Positions 1 to 10,900 of a stretch of DNA of 64,000 nucleotides are shown here, piece by piece. The notes below the pieces were generated by a model, which was given only the letters and a program-made list of their open reading frames with translations, ran no database searches and was not told the DNA's origin. Both the position numbers and the translations under genes were made by a program. The first letter of the stretch is position 1; each line of letters opens with the position of its first letter. The DNA is taken from the NCBI GenBank assembly GCA_948146395.1, contig OX411545.1, positions 20,219,526-20,283,525 on the forward strand, given 5' to 3'. The stretch is from Fragum whitleyi (Eukaryota > Mollusca > Bivalvia > Cardiida > Cardiidae).

Positions 1-66
1 GGACGCTGGACACAGCGCAATCACAATAGCTCACCTTGAGCACTTCGTGCTCAGGTGAGCTAAAAA
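1..66 (-). mobile_element. Terminal fragment of an AGCTCACC-hairpin element
   Basis: The hairpin at 28-61 (AGCTCACC...GAGCAC-ttc-GTGCTC...GGTGAGCT) followed by AAAAA is the same reversed terminus seen at 45815, 48446 and 60905. The rest of the element lies left of the window. Confidence 0.85.
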
Positions 67-465
67 TCCATGATGAGAAAATAAGGGCACTGATGAGATA
101 TGCAGTCACTGCGCAGCAGGTCAGAATCTTTGTTTTCCCAAACACACCAAGGCTGGTTTTCTAAGAGCACAGTCTATTTGTGCTCTAATTAAGACGACCA
201 AGTTGTAATCCATTTCTATTTTAAAAAAACCCTCGATTTTTTTTTTGATTTTCAGTTTTCAATTTGTTTTCTAAAAATGGAAAACTAAAAAAAAACTCTT
301 TAAAGTCAGGTAATAATGCAAGCTTATTTAAACCTTCCTTACATATTTTCTTTTCTTCTCTTTTCACCACATTGAACTAAGCATGTTCAGTGAATTTATA
401 AATACATGTACTTGAAGTCATTCATAGATTAAACATCACACAAACACAATCAGCACATTACACTG

Positions 466-582
466 TCAAGTATCATCATCATAAGATTTCATATAAACTG
501 GCTTAGACTGTTTTAATTTGCGTTTCTGAGTTTTCAATCTTTTTGAGGCAGTTGTGTGAAGAACATGTTGTGGTGCATGGAC
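466..582 (-). CDS. LYRM1: LYRM1 terminal coding exon
   Basis: 117 nt after the acceptor tattgcag|. Encodes a Lys/Arg-rich segment, then SKPVYMKSYDDDT and TGA at 468-466. Human LYRM1 ends with an equivalent SKPVYLRSHDEVS. Confidence 0.9.
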   Translation of the reverse strand, partial: VHAPQHVLHTTASKRLKTQKRKLKQSKPVYMKSYDDDT

Positions 583-3500
583 CTGCAATAGAAATGAATA
601 TCAGGTAATATAACAGTCAAAAACAGGAGACAAGAGCTGTTCGGGACTGATTATATAATACAAATAATGTTGCTTGTCTCAAAAATCAAATTTGACATAA
701 ACCTATCTTTTACAATTATAATGCCTCAGATGAAAACACCCTTAATCATAATGGTACAATACCGCATGAAGTTTAATCAAATTTCACTCATGTTTTTGGG
801 AATTGAAGACAGATAGGACCTTAGATAGATAGACAGAAAAACAGACAAACAGTGGCTATATGCTCTTCGAGATATGCTCTTGGAGATGCTCATTTTGTTC
901 AAGATATACAAAAAATGTTGAGAAGAGGAAATACGAATCGAGGGGTCAGTGCAACACTATTGTAAGTGCCTATAAATATATAGGCACTTACAATAGTATT
1001 GCGCTGATCCCTTGGTCAATGTACTCAATTTCTAGTTCATTACAACAGTACTGAATTAAATAAATGTTCTTCTCACATGACAAAATAATGCCATCAATTG
1101 GCAACTCAAATATTGCAACACCTTAGCTGTAAAAATTACATTTTATTGGCCCAATGACTTGTCTTTTGACAACCAACATTGTAAATTCTCTCTTTGTCAA
1201 AAATATTTTTTGGGACATGTAAATTTATCTACTAAATGAAAATACAAATAAAGTAATTTCTACTTACTGGCCTTGGATATGGTGTTCTATAATGGAGAGC
1301 TGAAAATTAGATGAAAAACAAAGTTGTACTTATAGCATATTTCAAAACAAGAGTACTTCATACAGGTGCCTATGCTCAGCTGATAGTGGTTGGTTGCTTG
1401 ATAGTGGATAAGAATCTAAATTCGAAAAAGGGGCATAATTTGCACCAAAATGCATCTTGATTTATCCCCATTGATAGTAAAGATTGCCTTTTTGATAGTG
1501 AACATGAGTTCCAAGTTTCAAGAGAAAGCCTTGAGTAGAACCAACGATATCACAAAAGTTTTTGCTTAACAATGAGGAGGAAAACAACAATGACATCAAG
1601 GCTATTTTCTTCAAAAACAGCCTAGCTTAAAAGATGACCTTGACCATGTGATTTAACCCTTGTAATGCTGAACCCGAAATATTCCTGCTTTGGCAGGAGC
1701 TATAGACAAACATCATCCTGCACATATGTGCAGTCTGATGTTAGTCTACATCACCTGTTCCTTACTTTTAAACCGGAATTGTCAATAGATTTACATTTTC
1801 AAATAAAAATTGACCTACAGTTAGTACTTTCAGTTCTTTTTGCCCTTTGATTTTGATGTAAATTTTAAGCCAAAATTTATTCAGCATGACAAGGGTTAAC
1901 CTTAGTATCTTCAGAATACCTTTTGACAAGATGTATAATCATTTCAAATACATGTATGAGCATTGTCTCTAGTTAAGCTTTGAAGTAATTGGCAGTGTCC
2001 TTGACAGCTGACCATGACCTTGTCACACCCATATGAGCCTGTGCTTGACATTTTCAACAATTTCAAACATGTGCAAAGCAAAGACTCTGGCCAGTCTGTG
2101 CATCCGCACAGTCTGACCGGAGTCTTCAGTATGCGCTTGGTAGATAGATAAGGTCTCAAAGTATTTGTACACCATAAAGCAACTTTATATTTACAGTTTG
2201 TGGCTGCCCGGGCCTCTCAGTGTTTGCACCTCATGCACATTTCTAATTGTTGGAAATGTCACCCACGGGCCCATATTACTTTGATATTTGCAAATGTGTA
2301 TCATTGAGATCTATTTTCATTCTAAATATGTGTATTGCATTTTAAATAAATTTGATGAAAATTTATATGGTAATGTCAATTTTTTGATACACAAATGGAC
2401 AAACAAATAGACAACAATGAAACCATATGCACCCTTTAGACATGGGGGCATAAAAATACATAACAATCCTTAATTGAGTTTCCTCCAAAACAAACCTGGT
2501 TATTGTTTCAAGTAAGCATCAGTTACAATTTTAATGAGTTTCTCCACAATATTTCAAGCAATCTACACACTTCTTTTATAATTCATTTTTAAACATAATA
2601 AGCATTCTTTTTACATAGGAAATAATTAATCAAAACAAGTTGTGTTTCTAAATCACCAATGTCCTAAAAACAGGATTTTTTCAGAAGTTTGGCATTGATA
2701 AATGACCTTTTCACAAAACTTTTTTCAATCTATTTTCTAATTACCCAAATAAATTTAAGTGGACTCTATGTGATAGTTTTGAAGGCAATTATCTTTATAA
2801 AACTTTTAGAAGCTCTCAGGCATCTGCATTAAAAATCATTCTATTTCATTGCTAAAGATATTGTGGTTATGAAGATGGCTTTAACCCTTTCCTGCTTTAC
2901 AAAATTTTGGACCTGTCCAAATTCAAAGGTTTTGCAGACGAAAATTTAAATTGACTTTAATTTGAAAAATAACCATTCAGTAGGGTGGAAAATAGTGTGG
3001 AAAAAGAAAAAATTGCTTGTCAGAAGCAATTTCTTCTTTTTTCACAATTTTTTCTCAGTCATAAAATCACAGGCACGTAAAAAGCAGGGATTAAATAGCA
3101 AAGGGTTAAACAGGACAAAACCTATGCCAACTGCACCCAAACACCAATGAAGCCCAGGGGATTTTTCATTTCAAAACAGCCAAGGTAAAATCCAAAACTG
3201 ACAGATAAAAATCATACCTATTTCGTATCTTGCTTCACCTTCTTTTATATGCTCTCTTATAGCATTCTCATCAGTAATCTGCAAATATAGAAATGAAATC
3301 TTGCAGCTAAGTTAAAGGTTTAATTAAATAAAGTAAAATATTTATATTTATGTTTTTAAGGTTAAAATCAGGGCCCTAGGTTATAAAACTTTTCTCACTC
3401 TCAATTCAAAATTTTCTCAACTTTCAACTTGAAATTAAAGCTGCAATTTTGTTGAACATAATACTGATATAATTGTATAAACATTAAGGATAATATTAAT

Positions 3501-5514
3501 AAGTTGTTAAAAATAACAACTTATTAATATCACCTTTTATTTTCATACAATTATTTTAGATTTAAAATTTGAGAAAATTCTAAGTTGAGCCTGAGAAAAG
3601 TTTTATAACCTCGGGCCCTGATGTTTACTTGTTTAAGAGTTGATGGAGCTATGAATTTTCAATGGATCAGCGCACAACTATCCTAAGTGGCTATATATTT
3701 ATAAAAACTTAAAATAGTAAGGCAATGACCTAATTAAAAGTGTCCAATATTAACAGAACAAATCCCATATTGATACCAATAGAGTTAGGATAATATATCA
3801 AATAGTTAAACATTCCTCACACCTTTGCGTATTGACCCCATAAGCATGGTGTGTCACGATAAGAATATGCCGTGACAATGTAGCAGAAACGCGGGTTTAC
3901 ATAGCACATACACCTCGATACGTAGCATGATCTCCTCATATGCCGAGAGTTGACATATTTTTAAGTTTAAACTTAAAAAAAGTAGCACATATGTGACAGC
4001 TCTGATACACGGTGCTTAAGTAGTGCATATGTTGTAGAAACGAATACAACGTAACAGTTATGTAGCTCTAATGCCTTGTACGTGGCTCAAACAAAAGGCT
4101 AATCAACAACATGAAATAAACGTCCATCCCTCCGTCTGTGCGTCCATAGACCTTCGCGTTTCCAGACTCTAACTCAAGAACCAAATAACCTACAATCATG
4201 AAACTTTATACAAATGTTCCTTATGACCCAAGGAAGTGCCCTATTGTTTTTGGGTCACATAGGTCAAAGGTCAAGGTCACAGTCAGCCTTTGTTCAATTT
4301 TCGTTTCCGGACTCTAACTCGAGAACCAATTGGCCTACAATCATTAAACTTTATACAAATGTTCCTTATGACCCAAGAAAGTGCCCTATTGTTTATGGGT
4401 TACATAGGTCAAAGGTCAAGGTCACAGTCAATTTTTGTTCAATTTTCGTTTCCAGACTCTAGCTCAAGAACCAAGAGGCCTACAATCATTAAACTTTATA
4501 CAAATGTTCCTTATGACCCAAGGAAGTGCCCTATTGTTTATGAGTTACATAGGTCAAAGGTCAAGGTCACAGTCAGCCTTTGTTCAATTTTCGTTTCCAG
4601 ACTCTAACTTGAGAAACAAGTGACCTACAATCATGAAACTTTATACAAATGTTCCCCAAGGAAGTGACCTATTGTTATGGGGTCACATAGGTCAAAGGTC
4701 AAGGTCACAGTCAGCCTTTGTTCAATTTTCTTTTCCAGACTTTAACTCGAGAACCAAGTGACCTACAAGCATGAAACTTTATGCAAATGTTGCTGATGAT
4801 CCAAGGAAGTGCCCTACTGTTTTTGGGTCATATAGGTCAAAGGTCAAGGTCACGGTCAATTTTTGTTCAATTTTCATTTCTGGACTCTTACTCAAAAACA
4901 AAGTGACCTAGAATCATGAAACTTCATGCAAATGCTGCATATGACCTCAATATTTGTTACAAACACATCCTGCACTTGCATTCTGACAAAGTGCTTGTGG
5001 GGGGTATTAGTCAGCTCTGCGACAGTTCTAGTTGAACCTGTTACCGTTAAAGTATATATCATGGCTCACTGCGCAAAATCTACCAATACTTTTCAATACA
5101 AATATAAGGCTTATCAACCTCTTAGACCTATTTAGTATCTTTCACAGATTTGCCCTGGTATTCACATGTCCAAGGGTAAGTGGCCCCATAAGATATACAT
5201 GTCCACTGGTATGAAAGATTGTGTCAGACAAGTTGGGAATAAGAATTCTACAAACCTGCATTTAATGCAAGACAACTTACAGAAATAACTTTTATCATTT
5301 TTAATTGAAATTTTGTACTTATTCTTTACAAAAAAAATATTGTCAGAAAATCAATACGTTTTACCTCCTTATTTTTCCTGAACAACTTTTGTGCTTCCTC
5401 CCTGATATATTTTCTCTCTGTTTCTGTCTCCACACTGCTTTTACTTGAAGTCCATTTATATGACAGTCTAATAAGTCTTCTGTACAAGCTTAAAACTTCA
5501 TGTCTTAATGACAT
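466..5514 (-). CDS. LYRM1: LYRM1, LYR motif-containing protein 1, complete, 4 coding exons
   Basis: Coding exons on the minus strand are 5514-5365, 3278-3218, 1299-1268 and 582-466; phases join to 119 aa plus TGA, against about 122 aa in human. The N-terminus carries the family signature LYR at residues 10-12 and the conserved downstream Phe in LFRKN (F45). The middle reads HYRTPYPRP, matching the LYRM1-specific HYKIPYPRP, and the C-terminus contains SKPVYMKSYDDD, matching SKPVYLRS. LYR proteins are small helical proteins that usually bind mitochondrial acyl carrier protein; the precise role of LYRM1 is poorly defined. The start at 5514 is the only ATG giving the family N-terminus. The gene is head-to-head with TAB1. 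All introns have GT-AG ends and are full of MITEs. Identification is by motif and order of conserved blocks, not by a database search. Confidence 0.92.
583..941. other. LYRM1 last intron, left part
   Basis: AT-rich intron sequence; no coding or clear repeat seen. A short gata/gaca-rich stretch lies at 810-850. Confidence 0.5.
942..1011. mobile_element. 70-bp palindromic foldback MITE
   Basis: Near-perfect palindrome: GGGTCAGTGCAACACTATTG at the left, GTGCCTATA/TATAGGCAC at the centre and CAATAGTATTGCGCTGATCC at the right. It is the best preserved of at least six copies in the window. Confidence 0.8.
1012..1267. other. LYRM1 last intron, right part
   Basis: AT-rich intron sequence with nothing recognised before exon 3. 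Confidence 0.5.
1268..1299 (-). CDS. LYRM1: LYRM1 coding exon 3 (micro-exon)
   Basis: Only 32 nt, between attttcag| and |gtaagtag. Completes a split Ala codon and reads LHYRTPYPRP, the most conserved LYRM1 block. It is too short to appear in ORF scans. Confidence 0.9.
1657..1895. mobile_element. piggyBac-like MITE with TTAA target duplication
   Basis: TTAA (1653-1656 and 1896-1899) flanks inverted ends CCCTTGTAATGCTGAA and TTCAGCATGACAAGGG. The interior holds CTGCACATATGTGCAG, a perfect 16-bp palindrome. A TTAA duplication with CCC-starting TIRs is the piggyBac signature. No ORF. Confidence 0.8.
1900..2455 (-). mobile_element. Degenerate repeat ending GGGGGCATAAAAA
   Basis: Contains the CCATGACCTTGTCAC phrase and ends at about 2455 with ACATGGGGGCATAAAAA, the terminus also seen at 53879 and 55349. 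It includes a copy of an inner repeat (GCAAAGCAAAGACTCTGGCC, about 2074) shared with 30595 and 56690. Confidence 0.55.
2885..3105. mobile_element. Second piggyBac-like MITE family (CCCTTTCCTGC ends)
   Basis: TTAA at 2881-2884 and 3106-3109 flanks CCCTTTCCTGCT and an imperfect inverse ending AGCAAAGGG. A hairpin of AGAAATTGCTTC type lies near 3015-3045. No real coding. Confidence 0.65.
3218..3278 (-). CDS. LYRM1: LYRM1 coding exon 2
   Basis: 61 nt between atttgcag| and |gtatgat. Reads ITDENAIREHIKEGEARYEI and ends one base into the next codon, matching the human LTDTDLIKQ...IEIG segment in position and length. Confidence 0.88.
3369..3620. mobile_element. hAT-like MITE, CAGGG termini
   Basis: 252 bp with TIRs of about 28 bp: CAGGGCCCTAGGTTATAAAA at the left and its inverse ending AACCTCGGGCCCTG at the right. 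The interior is palindromic (AATAAGTTGTT/AACAACTTATT near 3500). No clear target duplication survives. Confidence 0.7.
3663..3731. mobile_element. Decayed copy of the 70-bp foldback MITE
   Basis: GGATCAGCGCACAACTATCC at the left and AATAGTAAGGCAATGACC at the right match the unit at 942-1011 with many substitutions. Confidence 0.6.
4110..5031 (+). mobile_element. Hairpin-tailed element with a 145-bp tandem array
   Basis: From about 4157 to 4940 a 145-bp unit repeats about 5.4 times, each with GAAACTTTATACAAATGTTCC, TTATGACCCAAGG and AGGTCAAAGGTCAAGGTCAC. A phase change of 1 nt per unit explains the overlapping short ORFs, which are not genes. The 3' end has GACAAAGTGC...GTTCTAGTT. The 5' boundary is unclear. 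Confidence 0.75.
5365..5514 (-). CDS. LYRM1: LYRM1 coding exon 1 (start codon, LYR motif)
   Basis: 150 nt, 50 codons, ending in phase 0 at AATAAGGAG|gtaaaa. Encodes MSLRHEVLSLYRR, then a basic, helical stretch ending KLFRKNKE. An acceptor (tattttag) lies 16 nt upstream of the ATG, so the 5' UTR continues in an upstream exon. Confidence 0.92.
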
Positions 5515-5789
5515 CTTGTATCTTGTATCTAAAATACAGTATTATCAGACATGAACTGTACCATCATAAACCTTGGATTTTGGACATCTGAAAGTTAAAT
5601 TGGAAGAATTTTTTTTTTATACTAGATCAAAGTTTTTCAATAATGATAGTACAAACTTAAACCCTTTGTTGTTGGGACTCATTGTAATAGTATAATCTAG
5701 ACAAATCAAATGAGTAACTACAAAATAAGGTTTAAATGAGAAATTAAGATTTTAGACTGGCTTTACCCCCTCTTATCTGTACCTCTGAT

Positions 5790-6180
5790 TGTAGAATCTG
5801 GGACCAACATCAGCAAACTGAAACAGACAAACTAGAAAGGATTCAGTGAAGAGCAATCTAGTTCATCAAAAGTGACTACAAAACACGAGACACAGGATAC
5901 ATCACTAAAACAGCATCTGAACTTGGGCTCCCAACACTAAAATCAAAAAGACAAAGCCTGCTATTGATAATGATGTATAAGGTGGTTGAGGGGTTGGTCC
6001 CTAGACTACCGCCTGATAAGTTCCTAAAATCTGCCAAACTTAAATGATAAAACAAGATCTGCAATCATTCTTTGAGGCAACTGTAATTAACTGGAATCAA
6101 ATTAACGAGGATACAGTGCAAGCCAAAACAGTCAAGGCATTCAAAACTGCCCACGACCAAGACTGTCAGTGGATCAGACA
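5790..6180 (+). pseudogene. LINE reverse-transcriptase C-terminal remnant
   Basis: Translation with stops reads LERIQ, then SDYKTRDTGYITKTASELGL, PTLKSKRQSLLLIMMYKVVE and AKTVKAFKTAH. This is the usual tail of non-LTR retrotransposon ORF2 (jockey/CR1-like). No intact frame. Confidence 0.7.
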
Positions 6181-6211
6181 GCCACCATCACTCCATTGTG
6201 TGACATACCCC

Positions 6212-6790
6212 GTCGACTCGGCCTGTTGAAAACTCGTCCCGCGTAAAACTCGGCCTGTGTAAAACTCAGCCCGTCAACTCAGCCTGTGTATGACATATAT
6301 ACTGTTAAGTCTAGTAAACATATAATAAACATAAGCACACTTACCAGATAGTTAATCAATGTGTGCAATGTACTTAAAGTAGGTGCAAATTCACAATTGA
6401 TGACTAAAATTTACGATCTTCATATTTAATACGCATATAACTTTGTGCTTAGAAAAAAATAATTTGAAAATTAAATTTGAATAAATGGTGAATTAAGTAT
6501 TAAATTCTATCTATTTTATCTCATATTTACACAAATGTCATATAATAGTAAAATATGATTATTATAATCATAATTAAAAAGATTAATATTTAAAAAACTT
6601 TTTTAACAAGTGATTATCAATTAATAAATATTTATTCATTCCCAAAAAAGCACATAAGGTCCCAAAAATATTTACATTGCAATGTCATACATGTTTCTAT
6701 ATAATATATAAATAGGCCGAGCTGACCCGCCAAGTTAACAGGCCGAGTTGATGGGCTGAGTTATTCACAGGCCAAGTTGACTGTGAATCG
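6212..6790. mobile_element. Non-autonomous element with ACTCGGCC-repeat inverted ends (copy 1)
   Basis: Left end (about 6212-6290): repeats of the phrase GTCAACTCGGCCTGT. Right end (about 6715-6790): the same phrase inverted. An AT-rich core without an ORF lies between. Repeat-built TIRs resemble the MULE described at 10630-12604, but no transposase is present. Confidence 0.7.
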
Positions 6791-6883
6791 ACAGGACACC
6801 AATGAAAGTAGCCTTCAGTTATGCAGCCTCAATTTTCGGATGATACTTTTTGCAATTAAAGCACTGTACATGTGGTTACCAGT

Positions 6884-7300
6884 TAACTCGACCCATTGAA
6901 TAACTTGGCCCAGTCAACTCGGCCCTTATATATAGACTATAGTAACATAGACTATTTTTCATAAAATATGTGTAAGTTTTGTACAAACGATGCTTCTTTA
7001 CCTTACTTGGTTTATCTTTATTATTTCAAATCTATATTTTTTGTCTTTTAGAAATATTTTATCGACTCATTGTTTGATTATGTACGATTCTAAGAATGAT
7101 CCTAAAATTTCAAATCAACTTTTTAATTTCCTGATGCATCAGTTAATTTCCTTATAACTGGATGAAGATTAAATACTATTGTATTTGTAATTATAAAAAT
7201 ACATAATAAATCACCGAAAATAAGGTTTTGGCATAAATGAAATTGGGGCCCAGTTATATGTTGGGCCAAGTTGACGTTGGGCCAAGTTTACCAGTCACTG
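6884..7300. mobile_element. Element with ACTCGGCC-type inverted ends (copy 2)
   Basis: Left: TTAACTCGACCCATTGAATA, then CAACTCGGCCC at about 6910. Right: TGGGCCAAGTTGACGTTGGG at about 7262-7290. Short, degenerate version of the neighbouring element. Confidence 0.6.
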
Positions 7301-7518
7301 TACATATACCACTAAAATCACTGGTGTTAACTTTCACTCAGAATATATTGCTAAATTTCTATTCCATCTCGATCAGAGGTTTGTCCTTCACTAAACAGAA
7401 TAGGCCTTGATATTTTTACACTTCAATCTAACCAAGTATATCAAATCAATAAAAAGGACGCCATATAACAGAAAGTGAAAATAATGAAACTATCAATATG
7501 AATTTGTTTTTATAGTAC

Positions 7519-7607
7519 CTAAGAATCTTAGAATAGCTAGTGAATTTGAATCCGCTACGGGATCGAAAGTTATAGGGGACGAATTGGTTGAATTTCTCAG
7601 CCATCAT
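7519..7607 (-). other. Candidate LYRM1 5' non-coding exon with an upstream ORF
   Basis: On the minus strand an ATGATG at 7607-7602 opens a frame (MAEKFNQFVPYNF...) that ends at a good donor, CTTAG|gtacta. Spliced to the acceptor just upstream of the LYRM1 ATG, this frame passes the LYRM1 start out of frame and stops a few codons later, so it would be an overlapping uORF rather than an N-terminal extension. The link to LYRM1 is inferred only from position and splice signals. Confidence 0.35.
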
Positions 7608-7870
7608 AAATACCTTTTGTCAAAACATATAAAATATATTTCTAATAAACTGAACTGAAATCTGGCACTTTCTTCCAATTTATATATCAATATTGCCCAT
7701 TCATTTTAAATCTAAGAAATTCTATTGTCCGGTCCATGCGACCGGATGTTTTGAACCTGTCAAATTGACGCATGCGCGTGTGAACTTTACTGGGGATTTA
7801 CCAAAATGAGAATTATTTACATATACCTTTTTGAAACATAAGGACATACTATTAATTCTCTAGATTGAAA
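7608..7870. promoter_or_regulatory. Shared divergent promoter region of LYRM1 and TAB1
   Basis: The 263 bp between the candidate minus-strand exon and the TAB1 ATG contain the only CpG-bearing cluster nearby. An NRF1-like palindrome around 7768-7779 reads CGCGCATGCGTC on the minus strand, one mismatch from YGCGCAYGCGCR. An ETS-like ACCGGATGT lies at 7741-7749. An inverted repeat CCGGTC-CATGC-GACCGG lies at 7729-7745. TATA-less promoters with NRF1 and ETS sites are typical of divergent housekeeping pairs. Transcription start sites are not visible. Confidence 0.5.
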
Positions 7871-7930
7871 ATGTCTTCAGGGAGACACGTGAATGGATCT
7901 GTTATATCTCCTCCCAGGATCGATATGCAG
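7871..7930 (+). CDS. TAB1: TAB1 exon 1 (start codon)
   Basis: 60 nt from ATG to ATGCAG|gtttgt, phase 0, encoding MSSGRHVNGSVISPPRIDMQ. The N-terminus is not conserved in the family. The assignment rests on strand, divergent-promoter position, donor and phase agreement with exon 2. Confidence 0.7.
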
Positions 7931-10900
7931 GTTTGTGTTACACATTCGTCCCCAGGAAAGATCGTATCCTTGCGTACTATATTTTTACGTGAATGTTAAT
8001 AAGAAATAACATCACTTTGATTGCAAGAACAGGACTTGATCTAAACTTTGTTTTTTTTTTTGAAAATTATACAATTGTTAAAATAACACGAAAATTTAAG
8101 TTAAAATTACAGTCTTTGAGCCAATTCCGGTCCAATTTCACTTTGAAAGTTCTGCTTGATCTTATTGTCCTGTATTTCATGATAATCGTGGTTTGATTTG
8201 AAAGACAATTCATTTTTCTTCAAATAAGCCATAGTTTAATGTGCTACAATAAATTTGATATTAAAAAACTGCCTTAATAGAATAGAATAATTTTAATTAC
8301 GATTTTAATGTGATTCCTCAGAATGCAGTGTCTATTCTAGGATTAAAAAGTAGGGGGAATTTTTGGGGGAATCAGAAAAATTGCCCAAAGATGGACATTT
8401 TTGCTCTTTCTCTGTAAAAAAAGAATGACAGACGTTTCACTATTTAGACGTTTCCTACCAAGACGTTTCACTACTCTTTGGTAGTGAAATGTCTTGTATA
8501 TTTTAGAGTTTTATATACATAAAGATGTTTATATTTTAACATTTATTTTGTATTTTCTGGTGTGTTTTATGAGCAATCAAGATTTATTCTCCATAGAAAA
8601 AGGAATAGATCTTTATTTGCAAGTGTTAACTATCACAGGTATATGTGTATATATATCAATCAATTACCTGAATTCAATTAGAAAATGTGTGAAACAGTTT
8701 CATTCAATTCACACCAATCTTTATATGTTAGATATCACGCCTTTATGGGTAAAAAAGGAAAAAGAAGTTAGTGAGCGAGTGTATGCAATATACATGTCAT
8801 TTTCTCTTTTTTTACCATATATCTATAAAACAAGACTGTCGAAAGATAGTGCTTAGCCAAACAACATTGAGGACACATCATTGAATTAATTGTATTATAT
8901 TACCAGTATTTATCATAGTAAGAGCATGATTTTATTTTCCTAACTCAAAATGAGAAGAGACTTCGGTCTTATTTCATTTACTTGATTTTATCATTATCAA
9001 ATTATATAGAATAATAATTTCGTTCATCAGTTCAATTTGCAATATATTGTGTACAAAAATGTCTAAATTGAGCTGATAATATTTTGAGAAAGAGAGATGT
9101 TGGTAAAAGCAAATTTTCATTTCCCAAATGTTTCCAACTGCATTCCATTATTTAATATTACAAAATGTTAACAATTTGCGATATTATATAAACTCTCTTC
9201 CAATGGTTGTCCCTTCAACCAATCATAAGTTTTTGTATGATATTTTTGGTTCATGTTGGTAGAAATAGATAATTAATAACTGAATTGGCAGATGTATGGA
9301 TTCAATAACTTTGAAAAAAAGACAAATACTCAAAACTAAAGACATGTCTATCGAATTGTCTTCTTTGACATTTCAAAGGCTGGTACTAGATACCTTCTAA
9401 TGAATTTTGCAGTAATTCAATTTTGACATTGAATTGTAATATTACAGCATGACCAGGGTTTTCATTAGCATCCAAAAGCCAAGAGTCAATGACCCTTGAG
9501 TCAAAATTTCCAAGAGTCAAAATGAAGATCTCACGCATCAAAATGTGGCAGAATTATGCGTCTTCCCCCCCCCCCCCCCCCCCGGAAAAATAAAAATAAA
9601 AAAAAAAAGTTTCAAATTTATAAAAAATGGGGGAAAGTCATTTTAATTGAATTTGAAACAGATGAGAGTAGGTACATGTCGCTTTTCAAAAGGTGCCTGA
9701 AAATAAACAATAAATGATTTATCACCACCATAGTTCACCACAATTTCCAGTCAAATAGTTACTAAAGAGCTTATTTTCCGACTAAATGCTTGTTTTTTCG
9801 TAAGTACAATGAAATGGAAAGAGTTTTGAAGTTGCAAAGCCTAATAAAAGGTTCTGAAGATATTTATTTTTCGCTTAAGGAAATAGATTCTAACCACGAA
9901 AACCCATGACAATTCAAAACAGATCCTACTCTTGATATTTACTGGCTAATTTTTTAGATACTATTTGAATTTAAGTGAAATTAATCGATAAAAAAATTGG
10001 TTGATTTAAGTGTGAACAGAGGTAAAGCAAGGGGGGTTTAGATGATTTTCACAGGTGTCAAAAGACTGTCAATTACGATCGCCAATGCATATCCGATCAC
10101 TGGAGTGTGTTAATTGCCAATCAAGCTATGTGTTATTAGACCACCAATTAACTATTTTCCAATAATATGACACACTTCTTTTAACCCTTGACGCATAGCT
10201 GCTTTTTTTGAAGAGTCAAAATGACGCACCAGCTCAAATTTCCAAGAGTCAAAATTGCATCATTTTGAATTTCTGCGCGTCAAAACCCGGGGTCCCGGGT
10301 CAAACGAAAACCCTGATGACTGGTGATAAAAGCCATATAGCCTGTTTCAGATTAAAAGTGTTTGAAGTGTGGCAAAAAAAAAAAAGATGTCATGTTAAAT
10401 GCAACTACATTTACAGTTTACTAATTAACCCTTGATTACAATTACTTAAGTTTTTGATGTGATGAGCTCCAGTCGACCAAAGAAAATAATTTTCATGCAA
10501 TTTGCATTAAAGAGAAATATATATTTGTCAAAAGCTGCTCCGATGATTTTTGGAATACCAGTGTTGACCTTCTTTTAATTTTGAAAAGTGAAAACTGTCT
10601 GTACAGTTTATTTGTACATAAGATCTGCTGGTAACCGGACAAAATCCCCTTAGGACAAAATCCCCTCTGTCATTTTTTGCATAGGCGGACAAAATCCCCT
10701 CGGTGGAATTGATAGGGCGGACAAAATCCCCTCGATAGAATTACTAGGGCGGACAAAATCCCCTCAATGAAATGTCTAGGGCGGACAAAATCCCCTCGGT
10801 AGAATTATTAGGGCGGACAAAATCCCCTCAATAGAATTACTAGGGCGGACAATATCCCCTCAGTAGACCCTCGTCACTTCTGTGGAATGCTCGACGGACT

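Noticed and set aside
4157..4940. Possible CRISPR-like array because of regular repeats
   Set aside because: 145-bp units are contiguous with no spacers, and the context is a spliced animal genome.
8494..8856. 120-aa plus-strand frame
   Set aside because: AT-driven composition (Ile, Tyr, Phe), no recognisable domain, lies inside a mobile element.
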